Shown in pieces: positions 1 through 8,831 of a stretch of 64,000 nt of DNA. Position 1 is the first letter of the stretch, and every line of letters starts with the position of its first letter. The notes beneath the pieces were generated by a model. That model was not told where the DNA came from. It made no database searches and was given only the letters and a program-made list of their open reading frames with translations. The translations under genes and the position numbers were made by a program. Location of the stretch: positions 1,550,001 to 1,614,000 of the forward strand of contig NZ_RAHX01000001.1 in assembly GCF_003605475.1 (NCBI RefSeq). The letters run 5' to 3'. Origin of the DNA: Aurantiacibacter aquimixticola. Its GTDB lineage: Bacteria; Pseudomonadota; Alphaproteobacteria; Sphingomonadales; Sphingomonadaceae.

Positions 1-48
1 GCGCAAAGCGAAAGGAGGCGGCGCAGTATGGTCACGCCGCGCTGGCTA

Positions 49-711
49 TCAAGCCGCGTCGGTCTCGTCGAGCAGCCAGTTCGGATCGTCGCTGCGGGTA
101 TCGCGGCTGAAGGTCCAGATGTCGCGGCTCTCGATCGCATCGTCGAGCGAACCGGCGATGACATTGCCGTCCTTGTCGCGGGTGACGCTGGCGATATCGG
201 CGACGAACCGCACTGCGATGCGCGCGATCCGACCATCAAGCACGGCCGAATGCACGGTCTCGTCCTCGATCCGGATCAGGCGATTGTGGAGCTTGTAGCC
301 CGCCGCCTCGCGCTCATCGATGGCAGCGGCGAAGCTCTGATAGACATCCTCGTCGCACAGCTCGCGCAGCTCTTCCTTGTCCCCGCGCCAGAAGGCTTCG
401 AGGACCACTTCATAGGCGCCTTTCGCGCCTTCGAGGAACGGCAGCAGTTCGAAATTGCGGTCGGCAGCGGAAATGTCGCGCAGGCCCTGCTCGATAGCGG
501 GCGTGAACCCGGCGAGCGCGCGTTCGGACTGCGCTGTTTCACCGCCTTGCGGAGCGGGTGCCAGCTGCTGCTCTTCGGCATCCTGCCGTGCGCGTTCGAG
601 CCGATTGGCAATCGCCTCTTCCTCATGCTCCGCCTTGCGACCGAGCACGGAATAAAGCCGCATGCCCAGAAAGGCGGCGATCATGGCGAGGATGACGATT
701 TGCCAAATCAT
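49..711 (-). CDS. Tim44/TimA-like membrane-anchored protein
   Basis: This 220-residue protein has one N-terminal membrane segment (about residues 3-20, rich in I, L, A and M), then a charged, Glu-rich linker, then a Tim44-like domain from about residue 75 to the end. The family is related to the mitochondrial import motor adaptor Tim44. In alphaproteobacteria a small membrane-anchored version commonly sits beside secB, as here, which suggests a role at the inner membrane in protein export or membrane quality control; that role is inference. It is divergent from secB across a 247-base intergenic gap that should hold both promoters. The start is the only early ATG and places the membrane segment at the very N terminus. 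Confidence 0.85.
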   Translation of the reverse strand: MIWQIVILAMIAAFLGMRLYSVLGRKAEHEEEAIANRLERARQDAEEQQLAPAPQGGETAQSERALAGFTPAIEQGLRDISAADRNFELLPFLEGAKGAYEVVLEAFWRGDKEELRELCDEDVYQSFAAAIDEREAAGYKLHNRLIRIEDETVHSAVLDGRIARIAVRFVADIASVTRDKDGNVIAGSLDDAIESRDIWTFSRDTRSDDPNWLLDETDAA

Positions 712-958
712 GCAATAAATTCCCAGTTTGCCCGCTTTTCCAACCGTGCGGGCCGCTTGTTACACTGAACCAGATAGTGACCAATAGCAAATGGGCAACC
801 AGTGCTTAAGGTCCCCTGAAGCGCATGCAAAACGCCTCGCCGCACGCTCGACAGGAGCGTTGCGGGCGATAGTCATCGGTGATAGGCGCGCGGCTTCAAA
901 TTCACGGGGGCCGGTAGCAGCACGATTGCGCGGTCCGCAGACACATGAAAGCAGCAAG

Positions 959-1504
959 ATGGCCGACGACAACGACGTTCTCACCGATCTCGACAATATG
1001 CCGCCTCCGGGCAATGGCGCGGACAACCAGCCGGTGGCCGGCATCGTCTCCCAATATGTGAAGGATCTTTCGGTCGAGAACCCGAAGGCGCCCGAAAGCT
1101 TCCGCTGGCGCGAACAGCCGGAAATGGACGTGCAGTTCAATATCGGCGCGCGCGAGATCGAGGCCGAGCTTTCCGAAGTCGAACTGAAAGTGACGGCAAC
1201 CAGCAAGACGTCGCAGGGCACGGCCTACATCGTCGACCTGTCCTATTGCGGCCTTGTCGGCATGCGCAACATGCCCGAGGAACAGAAGCACGCCTTTACG
1301 TATGCAGAAGCGCCGCGCCTTCTCTTCCCCTATGCGCGCCGGGTGATTTCGGACGCCGTTCGCGATGCGGGCTTTGCGCCGCTGGTGCTCGATCCGATCG
1401 ATTTCAACGGCCTCTATGTCCAGCAGCTGGCACAGAAGCGGGCGGCGGAAGCGGCAGAGGGCGGCCCGGCGCCGGCAGGCGACACCCCCGGCGGCGAAGG
1501 CTGA
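959..1504 (+). CDS. secB: Protein-export chaperone SecB
   Basis: SecB is the tetrameric cytosolic chaperone that keeps precursors unfolded and delivers them to SecA. The open frame extends upstream to 791, but the family-like sequence begins at ATG 959 (MADDND...), giving 181 residues. The core includes 'SFRWREQPEMDVQFNIGARE', the 'YIVDLSYCGLVGM' strand and 'LLFPYARRVISDAVRDAGF', all typical of SecB. The last 20 residues are a flexible Gly/Pro/Ala tail longer than in E. coli SecB. It is followed 28 bases later by murJ and then trpS, so the three probably form one operon. Confidence 0.95.
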   Translation: MADDNDVLTDLDNMPPPGNGADNQPVAGIVSQYVKDLSVENPKAPESFRWREQPEMDVQFNIGAREIEAELSEVELKVTATSKTSQGTAYIVDLSYCGLVGMRNMPEEQKHAFTYAEAPRLLFPYARRVISDAVRDAGFAPLVLDPIDFNGLYVQQLAQKRAAEAAEGGPAPAGDTPGGEG

Positions 1505-1532
1505 CGACCATCAGCTCGCGGGCAGACGCGCG

Positions 1533-3113
1533 ATGAGCCTGCTCAGACATGTCGGAACGATCGGCGGGCTGACCATGGTCAGCCGTATCGCCGGCATGGC
1601 GCGCGAGATGATCTTCTCTCGCGTGCTCGGCGCGAACGCCGTCACCGATGCGTGGTTCCAGGCGTTCATAATCCCCAACGTCTTCCGCCGCCTGTTTGCC
1701 GAAGGTGCTTTCAGCGCGGCATTCGTGCCGATGTTTTCAAAGCGCCTGCACGGCGAAGGCGGCATCGACGACGCGCGCACTTTCTCGGATGACGTATTGA
1801 GCGTCTTCCTGCCGGTGCTGATTGCCCTTTGCGCCGTAATGATGCTGGCCATGCCGCTTATCATCCGCGTTCTGGGCGATGGCGATGCGCCGCCCGCCGA
1901 TTTCGCTATGGAAGTCGATTTCGCGCGGATCATGTTTCCCTACATTCTCCTGGTCAGCCTCGTCACCCTGTTCACAGGAATGCTCAATTCGGTGAGCCGC
2001 TTCGCGCCGGGCGCGAGCTTTCCCATCATTCTCAATCTCGTCTTGATCGCATCCTTGGTGTTCGGAGATTACGCGATGGCCGAACTGGGATGGTCGACAC
2101 GGCAGGTGGGCTATACCCAGGCGTGGGCGGTGACGGTCGGGGGCGTCATCCAGCTGGTCTGGCTCTTCGTCTGGACGCGAGTCGAGGGGTTTCGCCCGAA
2201 GCTGCTCTGGCCGCGCATCACGCCGGAGGTGAAGCGCCTTTCCATAATCGCGCTGCCCGCCGCCATTGGCGGAGGGGCGTATCAGATCAACACGCTGGTG
2301 CAGCTCTATTTTCTCAATCAGCTCGACAGTGGATCGATAAGCTACATGAATTATGCCGACCGGCTCAATCAGCTGCCGCTCGGCATTATCGGAATTGCTC
2401 TGTCGACCGCAATCCTGCCGACGCTCAGCAAGTTCGTGGGGGCAAACAACAAGGAGGGGACGGATCGCATTCAGTCGGACGCGATAGAACTGGCCATGCT
2501 GCTCACCATTCCTGCCGCTGCGGCTCTGGCGATCTGCGCGGTACCTTTCGTCACCATGATCTTCCAGGGGGGCGCCTTCTCGCTCGACCAGGCGGAACTG
2601 ACCGGGCAAGTGCTCGGCGCGCTGGTGCTCGGCTTGCCCGCCTATGTGCTGGTCAAGGTGCTGGTGCCAAATTTCTACGCCCGCTCGGACACGCGCACGC
2701 CCGTCTATGCGGCCTTTATCTCGCTCGTCGTTTTCGTGGCGATGAACTTGCTGCTGCTCGAACGCTTCGGCGTCGTCGGCGTCGCCTTCGCCAGCGTGAT
2801 CGGCGCGTGGATCAATGTCGGGTATCTCTACATCATACTGGCGAAGCGCCGGTACTACACCATCCCGCTGGCGCTGGTCGGGCGGATTGCAAGACAGCTG
2901 GTCGCCGCCGCCGCGATGGGCGCCGCCTTGTGGTACGCGCGCGATCTGCTTACGGGCTGGTACGATGCCGGCCTGCTCGCGCGGGCTGGCGCGCTGATCG
3001 TCCTCGTAGGATGCGCAGCGGCCGTCTATTTCGGCGTCGCTTTTGCAATCGGCGCGATCGACAGGCAGCGCATCGCCACCCTCACGAAGAAAAGAGAGCC
3101 CACCGCGTCATGA
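1533..3113 (+). CDS. murJ: Lipid II flippase MurJ (MviN)
   Basis: MurJ belongs to the MOP exporter superfamily and flips lipid II across the inner membrane for peptidoglycan synthesis. The 526-residue protein begins at ATG 1533 with 'MSLLRHVGTIGGLTMVSRI', a recognisable MurJ N terminus, followed by 'VTDAWFQAFIIPNVFRRLFA' and about 14 hydrophobic segments. The residues 'AEGAFSAAFVPMF' are a family hallmark. The frame is open upstream into secB, but that sequence is not conserved in style. The stop TGA overlaps the trpS start (ATGA), which implies translational coupling. Confidence 0.95.
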   Translation: MSLLRHVGTIGGLTMVSRIAGMAREMIFSRVLGANAVTDAWFQAFIIPNVFRRLFAEGAFSAAFVPMFSKRLHGEGGIDDARTFSDDVLSVFLPVLIALCAVMMLAMPLIIRVLGDGDAPPADFAMEVDFARIMFPYILLVSLVTLFTGMLNSVSRFAPGASFPIILNLVLIASLVFGDYAMAELGWSTRQVGYTQAWAVTVGGVIQLVWLFVWTRVEGFRPKLLWPRITPEVKRLSIIALPAAIGGGAYQINTLVQLYFLNQLDSGSISYMNYADRLNQLPLGIIGIALSTAILPTLSKFVGANNKEGTDRIQSDAIELAMLLTIPAAAALAICAVPFVTMIFQGGAFSLDQAELTGQVLGALVLGLPAYVLVKVLVPNFYARSDTRTPVYAAFISLVVFVAMNLLLLERFGVVGVAFASVIGAWINVGYLYIILAKRRYYTIPLALVGRIARQLVAAAAMGAALWYARDLLTGWYDAGLLARAGALIVLVGCAAAVYFGVAFAIGAIDRQRIATLTKKREPTAS

Positions 3114-4129
3114 TCGTCGTTTCCGGCATCCAGCCCACCGGCAAGCCGCATCTCGGCAATTATCTCGGCGCGATCCGCAATTACGTGAAATTGCAGGACG
3201 AAGCGCATGCGGGCGGCGGCAAGTGCTTCATCTTCCTTGCCGACCTGCACGCGCTTTCCATGCCGCATGAGCCTGCCGAACTGCACGCCAGCACGCTGGA
3301 AATGGTCGCCACGCTGGTCGCCTGCGGGCTCGATCCGGCCAATACGACGCTCTTCAACCAGGCGCAGGTGCCGCAGCACGCAGAGCTGCAATGGCTGCTG
3401 ATGGGGACGGCGCGGATGGGCTGGCTGAACCGTATGACGCAGTGGAAGGACAAGGCGGGCAAGAACCGCGAGGGCCAGTCGGTCGCGCTGTTCTCCTACC
3501 CGGTGCTGCAGGCCGCCGATGTGCTGCTTTACCAGGCAACGCACGTGCCTGTCGGCGAGGATCAGAAGCAGCATCTGGAGCTGGCGCGCGACATCGCGCA
3601 GAAGTTCAACAACGATTTCGCTTCCGAAGACGCCCCGGTGTTCACCCTGCCCGAGCCCTATATCCCCGAAGCGGCGGCGCGGATCATGTCTCTGCGCGAC
3701 GGCACGCGAAAGATGTCCAAGTCGGAACCTTCGGATATGAGCCGCATCAACCTGACCGATGATGCCGATGAGATGGCGCAAAAGTTCCGCAAGGCCCGCA
3801 CCGATCCCGAACCGCTGCCCAGCGAAATGGCGGGCCTGGATGACCGTGCAGAGGCGAGCAATCTCGTCACGATCTATGCCGCGCTGGCCGAGACATCGCC
3901 CGATGCCGTGCTCGGCGAGCATGGCGGCAAGGGTTTCGGTGAGTTCAAACCTGCCCTGGCCGATCTCGCCATATCGGTGCTCGGCCCGATCCGCGATCGC
4001 TTCGTCGAGCTGAAACAAGATCGCGAGTCGCTCGACGCTATTCTGGCGCGCGGCGCGGCACAGGCGCGGGATGCGGGTGCGCCCACGCTCGATGCAGCAT
4101 ACAACGCGCTGGGCCTCGTGCGCGGCTGA
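3110..4129 (+). CDS. trpS: Tryptophan--tRNA ligase
   Basis: TrpRS charges tRNA-Trp in the cytosol. The 339-residue length is normal for a bacterial enzyme. The HIGH-type motif is seen as 'PTGKPHLGNYLGA' at residues 9-21 and the KMSKS loop is intact at residues 201-205. The motif 'GEDQKQHLELARDIAQKFN' around residue 150 is also diagnostic. The ATG overlaps the murJ stop codon by four bases. The open frame continues upstream through murJ in another frame, but that part is a shadow. Confidence 0.97.
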   Translation: MIVVSGIQPTGKPHLGNYLGAIRNYVKLQDEAHAGGGKCFIFLADLHALSMPHEPAELHASTLEMVATLVACGLDPANTTLFNQAQVPQHAELQWLLMGTARMGWLNRMTQWKDKAGKNREGQSVALFSYPVLQAADVLLYQATHVPVGEDQKQHLELARDIAQKFNNDFASEDAPVFTLPEPYIPEAAARIMSLRDGTRKMSKSEPSDMSRINLTDDADEMAQKFRKARTDPEPLPSEMAGLDDRAEASNLVTIYAALAETSPDAVLGEHGGKGFGEFKPALADLAISVLGPIRDRFVELKQDRESLDAILARGAAQARDAGAPTLDAAYNALGLVRG

Positions 4130-4282
4130 CATCGTTCAAGCCGTTCTAATCTTTCAATTTTGGCGGTTTTCGGTTAAAGACGGGTTCAGCCCATCCGCGG
4201 CATAACACGCCCCATCGAGAGTTTCCGTGCGTGTCGAAGTGAGGGCGACGCGCCTGTTCGCACGTATCAAAAGGGATTGATC

Positions 4283-4987
4283 ATGACCGTAACCACCAAG
4301 CTCAAGAAGGCCGCGAAGCTTGCCGCGATTCCCGCGCTTGCTCTGGGCCTGTCCGCCTGCGCGACGCCCGCTTTCAAGGCCGATGTGTCGCGTTTCGAAA
4401 GCCAGCTCCCCGCGCCGCAGGGCGAAAGCTTCTACGTTCTGGCCGACGATCCGGCGCTTGCCGGCGGCCTCGAATTCTCGCTTTATGCCGATCACGTCGA
4501 ATCCGAAATGGCGCAGCTGGGCTATGTCCAGGCCGCCACGCCGGAAGATGCCACCCTTCTGGTGCGCTTCGATTACGGCGTTGACAATGGCCGTGAGCGC
4601 GTGCGCTCGACCGGCTTTCGCAGCGACCCTTTCTATCGCCCGTGGTACGGGTATTCGCGCCCGGTCGCTTATCGCGATCGCCGCGGACGCACCCGCATCG
4701 CCTATCTGCCGTCGCGGGCGTGGGGCTATGGCTGGCACGATCCGTTCTTCGGCGGATCGGACATTCGCAGCTACACGGTCTATACCAGCAATATCGGCCT
4801 GAAGATCGACCGCGCTTCTACAGGTGAGCGCCTGTTCGAGGGTCGTGCGGAAGCCGCTTCGCGCTCGGACCGGCTGCAGTATCTTGTGCCGAACCTGGTT
4901 GAAGCGATGTTCACCGATTTCCCGGGCAATTCGGGCGAAACCGTGCGCATCTCGGTCGCTCCGGAAGAGACCACCGCGCGCCGCTGA
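4283..4987 (+). CDS. DUF4136-like outer-membrane lipoprotein
   Basis: The 234-residue product has a lipoprotein signal peptide ending in a lipobox (leucine-rich, then 'GLSACATPAF'), so the cysteine near residue 26 should be lipidated. The mature part has the DUF4136 style: an N-terminal 'ADVSRFES', a middle segment predicting the protein value from a tuple ('VESEMAQLGYV'), and a C-terminal 'AMFTDFPGNSGETVRI'. A Tyr/Arg-rich loop lies at about residues 115-160. Function is unknown. ATG 4283 is preceded by the purine-rich AAAAGGG, better placed than the upstream TTG at 4277. A paralog with the same C-terminal signature lies at 35527. A strong terminator follows at 5013. Confidence 0.85.
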   Translation: MTVTTKLKKAAKLAAIPALALGLSACATPAFKADVSRFESQLPAPQGESFYVLADDPALAGGLEFSLYADHVESEMAQLGYVQAATPEDATLLVRFDYGVDNGRERVRSTGFRSDPFYRPWYGYSRPVAYRDRRGRTRIAYLPSRAWGYGWHDPFFGGSDIRSYTVYTSNIGLKIDRASTGERLFEGRAEAASRSDRLQYLVPNLVEAMFTDFPGNSGETVRISVAPEETTARR

Positions 4988-5012
4988 TCCGGCAAGCGTA
5001 GGAAAGCACGAT

Positions 5013-5046
5013 AAACGGGTCTCTCCTTGCGAGGGGCCCGTTTTTC
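5013..5046 (+). terminator. Rho-independent terminator after the DUF4136 lipoprotein gene
   Basis: AAACGGG at 5013-5019 pairs with CCCGTTT at 5037-5043, with further G-T pairing inside the arms, and is followed by a run of five T. It begins 25 bases after the lipoprotein stop codon. Confidence 0.85.
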
Positions 5047-5076
5047 TTTGCCGAATTTGGCGATAGAATTCTTCCT

Positions 5077-5448
5077 ATGAGGGCGACAGCATTGTTCGTC
5101 ATCGCCGCAACGGCCATGGTCGCGGCGCCCGCTGCCACGCAGGATCGCGCGCGGGCCGATGGTGAATGGACGGTGTGAAACGTGGTCCCCGATTGCCAGC
5201 CCGGCGGCGCGGAGAAAGACAGCGGCCTCAGCGTGGCACTCGGCCCCGCGCTCACCGACATATTGCTCGAAAGCCCGCTTGCGCGGCAGCTCGAGCGCGA
5301 GGATCGCAAAGAACGCGCGGCTGATCGCAGACCCGAACCCGCCCTGCAGCGTCGTGCCAGTGATAGCGGACGGCTCGACCCTTGCGTAACACAGCTGCCG
5401 ACGGCGCCCATCAGGCCGACGTCCCCGCCGACGCTCGGCGAGAACTGA
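5077..5448 (+). pseudogene. Probable broken gene for a small secreted protein
   Basis: ATG 5077 opens a clear signal peptide (MRATALFVIAATAMVAAPAA) but meets TGA at 5176 after 33 codons. The same frame then stays open for 89 more codons to 5448, beginning 'NVVPDCQPGGAEKDSGL'. A TGG to TGA change at a tryptophan codon would explain the break. A neighbouring frame around 5320-5389 (ending 'NPPCSVVPVIADGSTLA') also looks protein-like, so a frameshift may be present too. Small secreted proteins of the same style sit on both sides. I do not recognise the family, and the stretch could instead be non-coding. Confidence 0.4.
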
Positions 5449-5492
5449 CCGACTTAACCCGGCCTTCACGTCGCGGATCATATGCCAAGCTG

Positions 5493-5942
5493 ATGAAACT
5501 TCGTGCTCTGTCGATCTACATAGCTGCCTGCGCTGCGACAGCCTCTGCAGCGGTTCCGGCGAAGGCCTGCAGGGTGTTTGAGCTTCCCGAGTCAAAATTG
5601 ACCCGCGCGTATGCTGAGGAAGTTATCGCGGCGCGCGCGGTCGTTCGTGTGGAGAACGCGCAATACATCCGTGAATCGAGCAACGACACGCACCCATATC
5701 GCGTCCGGACCGCCCTCGTCCGAGGGACGCATGACAACGTCCCCGATAGCGACACGTTCGAAGCGGGATGGGGCTCCGCAGCGTGCGATTACGGTTTCGC
5801 AAAGCCGGAGCCGGGCGATATCTACGCGCTCTATTACTGGCGCAGGGCCGACGGCTCGCTGGCTGTATGGATGGCATTGCCGATAGACGAAGCGCGATTG
5901 TCCGATCCGCGTGGAGACACACTCCTGCGGTCCTCGCGATAG
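5493..5942 (+). CDS. Hypothetical secreted protein
   Basis: This 149-residue product begins at ATG 5493 with a signal peptide (hydrophobic residues 6-25, cleavage likely after 'VPAKA'). The mature part carries a Cys soon after cleavage ('ACRVFE') and another in 'SAACDYGF', which could form a disulphide in the periplasm. The motif 'ALVRGTHDNVPDSDTFEAG' is also conspicuous. I do not recognise the family. The open frame begins at 5382, but the upstream part lacks a signal sequence. It converges with the secreted-protein gene at 5948, five bases apart. Confidence 0.65.
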   Translation: MKLRALSIYIAACAATASAAVPAKACRVFELPESKLTRAYAEEVIAARAVVRVENAQYIRESSNDTHPYRVRTALVRGTHDNVPDSDTFEAGWGSAACDYGFAKPEPGDIYALYYWRRADGSLAVWMALPIDEARLSDPRGDTLLRSSR

Positions 5943-5947
5943 CGCCG

Positions 5948-6514
5948 CTAGTCGCCAGCCGTCATCGCCGCGATGCGGCGGCGGCGGAAATCTATAGCCG
6001 GATAGGCCTTTATCAGAGTTTTCATGCCGAGCGCGCCGGTGCCGGCAAAAATCACGAATTCATCGCCGACTTCGCCTTCCAGCACGTCGAGCGGGCCGGT
6101 CGGGCCGCAGCTGGTGAGGCCGGTATATTGCAGCGTGAAGCGCTCCGGTGCGCCTGCGCCCCGAGCCGTCTGCGTCACTTCCAGCGTCGCAAGCGGCGAG
6201 TTGATCTCCCGGTAACCGGCAATCTCGATCCGTGTCGTTTCCCGCGATATGAGCCGCGCGACAACCACTTGCGGGCTCGCTTCCCAAACGGCGTTTTCAT
6301 AACCGTTCGCCCACGCTGTGCCGCTGGCTGCGGACAGCTCCGCCTCGTGCTCCCGCTCCCGCTCGAACAGTTCGAGCCGGTGCGCAAAGTCCGCATCGCT
6401 CTCGCCATCTAGCTGCGCGGGCGGCAATGGCGGCGGAGGTGGTGGCACGCATGCGAGCGCGGTGCCTGCATGAAGCGCGCCCGCTATCGCAATAGCCCCA
6501 ATGGTCCGCAGCAT
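5948..6514 (-). CDS. Hypothetical secreted protein with proline-rich N terminus
   Basis: This 188-residue product has a signal peptide ending near 'GTALAC', so it could also be a lipoprotein, although the lipobox is imperfect. A run of prolines directly after the cysteine ('VPPPPPPLPPAQ') is followed by a Glu-rich helix and a C-terminal beta-rich region with 'VVVARLISRETTRIEIAGY' and 'FTLQYTGLTSCGPTGPLD'. Members of this general type are predicted envelope proteins of unknown role. It lies downstream of dut on the same strand, about 30 bases away, and could be read from the same transcript. Confidence 0.7.
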   Translation of the reverse strand: MLRTIGAIAIAGALHAGTALACVPPPPPPLPPAQLDGESDADFAHRLELFEREREHEAELSAASGTAWANGYENAVWEASPQVVVARLISRETTRIEIAGYREINSPLATLEVTQTARGAGAPERFTLQYTGLTSCGPTGPLDVLEGEVGDEFVIFAGTGALGMKTLIKAYPAIDFRRRRIAAMTAGD

Positions 6515-6544
6515 TATTGGTCTCCGCTCTGACGGAGCGTCAGT

Positions 6545-7015
6545 CTAGAGCTTAGCGTGGCCGCCTGTCGAGCCGAAGCCGCCAGCGCCGCGATCGGTGG
6601 CATCCAGCTCCTCCACCTCGTCCCAATTCGCAAGAGTGACGGGCGCGAGGACGAGTTGCGCGATCCGGTCACCGCGCGCGATGGCGAAGGGCTCGTCACC
6701 GTGATTGATGAGAATGACCTTCAGCTCGCCGCGGTAGTCGCTGTCGATCGTGCCGGGAGTGTTGGGCAGCGTGATGCCATGCTTCAGTGCGAGGCCGGAG
6801 CGTGGCCGCACCTGCACCTCGTATCCATCCGGGATGGCGAGCGCGAAGCCGGTGGGTACGGCGTGGCGGCCCGATGGCGGGATCGTCACGTCCTCGGCGC
6901 TCAGCACGTCCATCCCGGCCGCGCCGGATGTTGCGTAACTCGGCAGGGCCAGCCCGTCAGCGTGTTCGAGGCGCTTGATACGGACGGGGACGCGAACCGC
7001 TTGTGGTTCAAGCAT
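6545..7015 (-). CDS. dut: dUTP diphosphatase
   Basis: Dut hydrolyses dUTP to dUMP and pyrophosphate, keeping uracil out of DNA and feeding dTMP synthesis. The 156-residue protein has all family motifs: '[10 protein letters not shown]' (motif 1), '[11 protein letters not shown]' (motif 2), '[13 protein letters not shown]' with the catalytic Asp (motif 3), 'RIAQLVLAP' (motif 4) and the flexible C-terminal '[11 protein letters not shown]' (motif 5). The start overlaps the coaBC stop by 8 bases. A coaBC-dut pair is a common bacterial arrangement. Confidence 0.97.
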   Translation of the reverse strand: MLEPQAVRVPVRIKRLEHADGLALPSYATSGAAGMDVLSAEDVTIPPSGRHAVPTGFALAIPDGYEVQVRPRSGLALKHGITLPNTPGTIDSDYRGELKVILINHGDEPFAIARGDRIAQLVLAPVTLANWDEVEELDATDRGAGGFGSTGGHAKL

Positions 7016-8741
7016 CCTCGGTCAGCCTTTCGGCGATCTGGGTGACAAGCTTCATCGCGACATCCTGCTTGGTCATCGCGTCCCAGTGCTCGACCTTGCC
7101 TTCGCGGACAAGGTGGACCTTGTTGTCATCCCCACCCATCACGCTGTCGTCGGGTGGGCCAGACACATCGTTGGCGACGATCCAGTCCACGCCCTTGCTC
7201 TTGCGCTTCTTGCGGGCGTTTTCGACCACATCGTTCGTTTCGGCGGCGAAGCCGATCAGCAGGTCCGGCCGATCCGCGCTGGCGGCGACGCTGGCCAGGA
7301 TATCGGGGTTTTCGGACAGGATGAGCGCGGGCGGCGCGCTGCCGCGCTTCTTCATCTTCTCGCCCTTGAAATCGCGCGGACGCCAATCGGCGACGGCAGC
7401 GACCATGATGGCCACATCGGCGGGCATCGCGGCGCGCACGGCATCGGACATTTCCTGCGCGCTGCCGACATCCACCCGATCGACCCCGAGCGGAGTGGCC
7501 AGATGCACCGGGCCGGAGACGAGTGTGACCTGCGCGCCCGCAGCGGCGGCAGCGGCGGCGATGGCGTATCCCTGCTTGCCGCTCGAACGGTTGGCGAGAT
7601 AGCGCACCGGATCGATCGGCTCATGCGTTGGCCCGGCAGTGACGAGCACATGCTTGCCGTAAAGCGGGCGGTGCTCGATATCGTCGGCAAAGCCCGGCTG
7701 GCCGGCAAGCGGATCGAATTCCTCTTCGTCCTGCGCCAGCGAGATTTGCGGGCGCGCCTCCCCTGCCTGGCCCGGATTGACCGGCGCTGCGGCATCCTCG
7801 CCCTCGAATGGCTGGGGCGCCCGCTGGCGCGCATTGACTTCGTGATTGATAGCCTCGCGATCGGTCGGCGGTGCGGCGCTGGCGCTGCCTTTCTTGGCAA
7901 AGAGATGCTCCGCGCCGGTCAGGTCCGGCTCGGGCAGTTCGGGCCCTTCGACGATGCCTTCGGGCAATTCCATATCGGCGAATTCGTCGTCATCGTCCTC
8001 GACCGGCTTGGCCGCGGTGCGCGGAATGATGGAGGATAGCAGACCGCTCAGCCCGCCGCCTCCGGCAGAGCCGTCGTCCTCCGCTTCTTCCTCGTGCCAT
8101 TCGCCGTCATTGTTGCGGCGCGCGAGATAGGCAGCAATGTCCGCGCTTGCGGCGCCTGCATCCAGGCCTAGCGCCTCGGCGATTTCGAGCCACACGGCTT
8201 CGGGTTCGGGCAGGCGGCCGGGGCCGAATTCACCGCAGGCCATGTCGCCCATGTCGGGCTCCATCACCCGGATTCCGTCTTCGCGCAGCTTGGCAACGTT
8301 GCGCTCCGTCGCTTCGTGCTGCCACATCTTCACGTTCATCGCGGGCACGGCCATGACGGGCCGGTTGGTGGCAAGCAACATGGTGGTCGCCAGATCGTCC
8401 GCAATGCCTGCTGCCATCTTGGCGAGCATATTGGCCGTGGCCGGGCAGACGACGACCAGATCGGCGTCGCGCGAAAGCTGGATATGGCCGATCTCGGCCT
8501 CGTCCTTCAGATCCCACAGCGTGGTGTGGACCTGATTTCCGGACAGCGCGGCGAGCGCCATCGGCGTCACGAATTGCGCGCCCCCTTCCGTCAGCACGCA
8601 GGTGACGTCGGCGCCGCCTTTCCTGATCAGACGAACGAGCTCGCAGGATTTGTAGGCAGCGATGCCGCCGCCCACGACAAGCAGGATGCGGGGATTGGTC
8701 GCGTTACCCTCCGATTCCGGTTCTATGCGCTCGTGCAGCAC
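7008..8741 (-). CDS. coaBC: Bifunctional CoaBC with a long acidic interdomain insert
   Basis: CoaBC joins cysteine to phosphopantothenate and decarboxylates the product, two steps of coenzyme A synthesis. Residues 17-190 are the FMN-dependent CoaC domain, with '[14 protein letters not shown]', '[12 protein letters not shown]' and the clamp '[14 protein letters not shown]'. Residues 360-577 are the CoaB synthetase domain, with '[20 protein letters not shown]' and 'AAVADWRP'. Between them lie about 150 extra residues rich in Asp, Glu, Ala and Pro, so the protein (577 residues) is much longer than E. coli Dfp (about 406). The start is GTG. Both catalytic halves look intact. Confidence 0.95.
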   Translation of the reverse strand: MLHERIEPESEGNATNPRILLVVGGGIAAYKSCELVRLIRKGGADVTCVLTEGGAQFVTPMALAALSGNQVHTTLWDLKDEAEIGHIQLSRDADLVVVCPATANMLAKMAAGIADDLATTMLLATNRPVMAVPAMNVKMWQHEATERNVAKLREDGIRVMEPDMGDMACGEFGPGRLPEPEAVWLEIAEALGLDAGAASADIAAYLARRNNDGEWHEEEAEDDGSAGGGGLSGLLSSIIPRTAAKPVEDDDDEFADMELPEGIVEGPELPEPDLTGAEHLFAKKGSASAAPPTDREAINHEVNARQRAPQPFEGEDAAAPVNPGQAGEARPQISLAQDEEEFDPLAGQPGFADDIEHRPLYGKHVLVTAGPTHEPIDPVRYLANRSSGKQGYAIAAAAAAAGAQVTLVSGPVHLATPLGVDRVDVGSAQEMSDAVRAAMPADVAIMVAAVADWRPRDFKGEKMKKRGSAPPALILSENPDILASVAASADRPDLLIGFAAETNDVVENARKKRKSKGVDWIVANDVSGPPDDSVMGGDDNKVHLVREGKVEHWDAMTKQDVAMKLVTQIAERLTEDA

Positions 8742-8831
8742 GACGTGTCATAATCCGCTAATAGTCCAAGCGTGCGCCTTCGCAAATGATGGTTAAGATT
8801 GCTTTATCACCTGCGCCAACATGCGGCGCGA

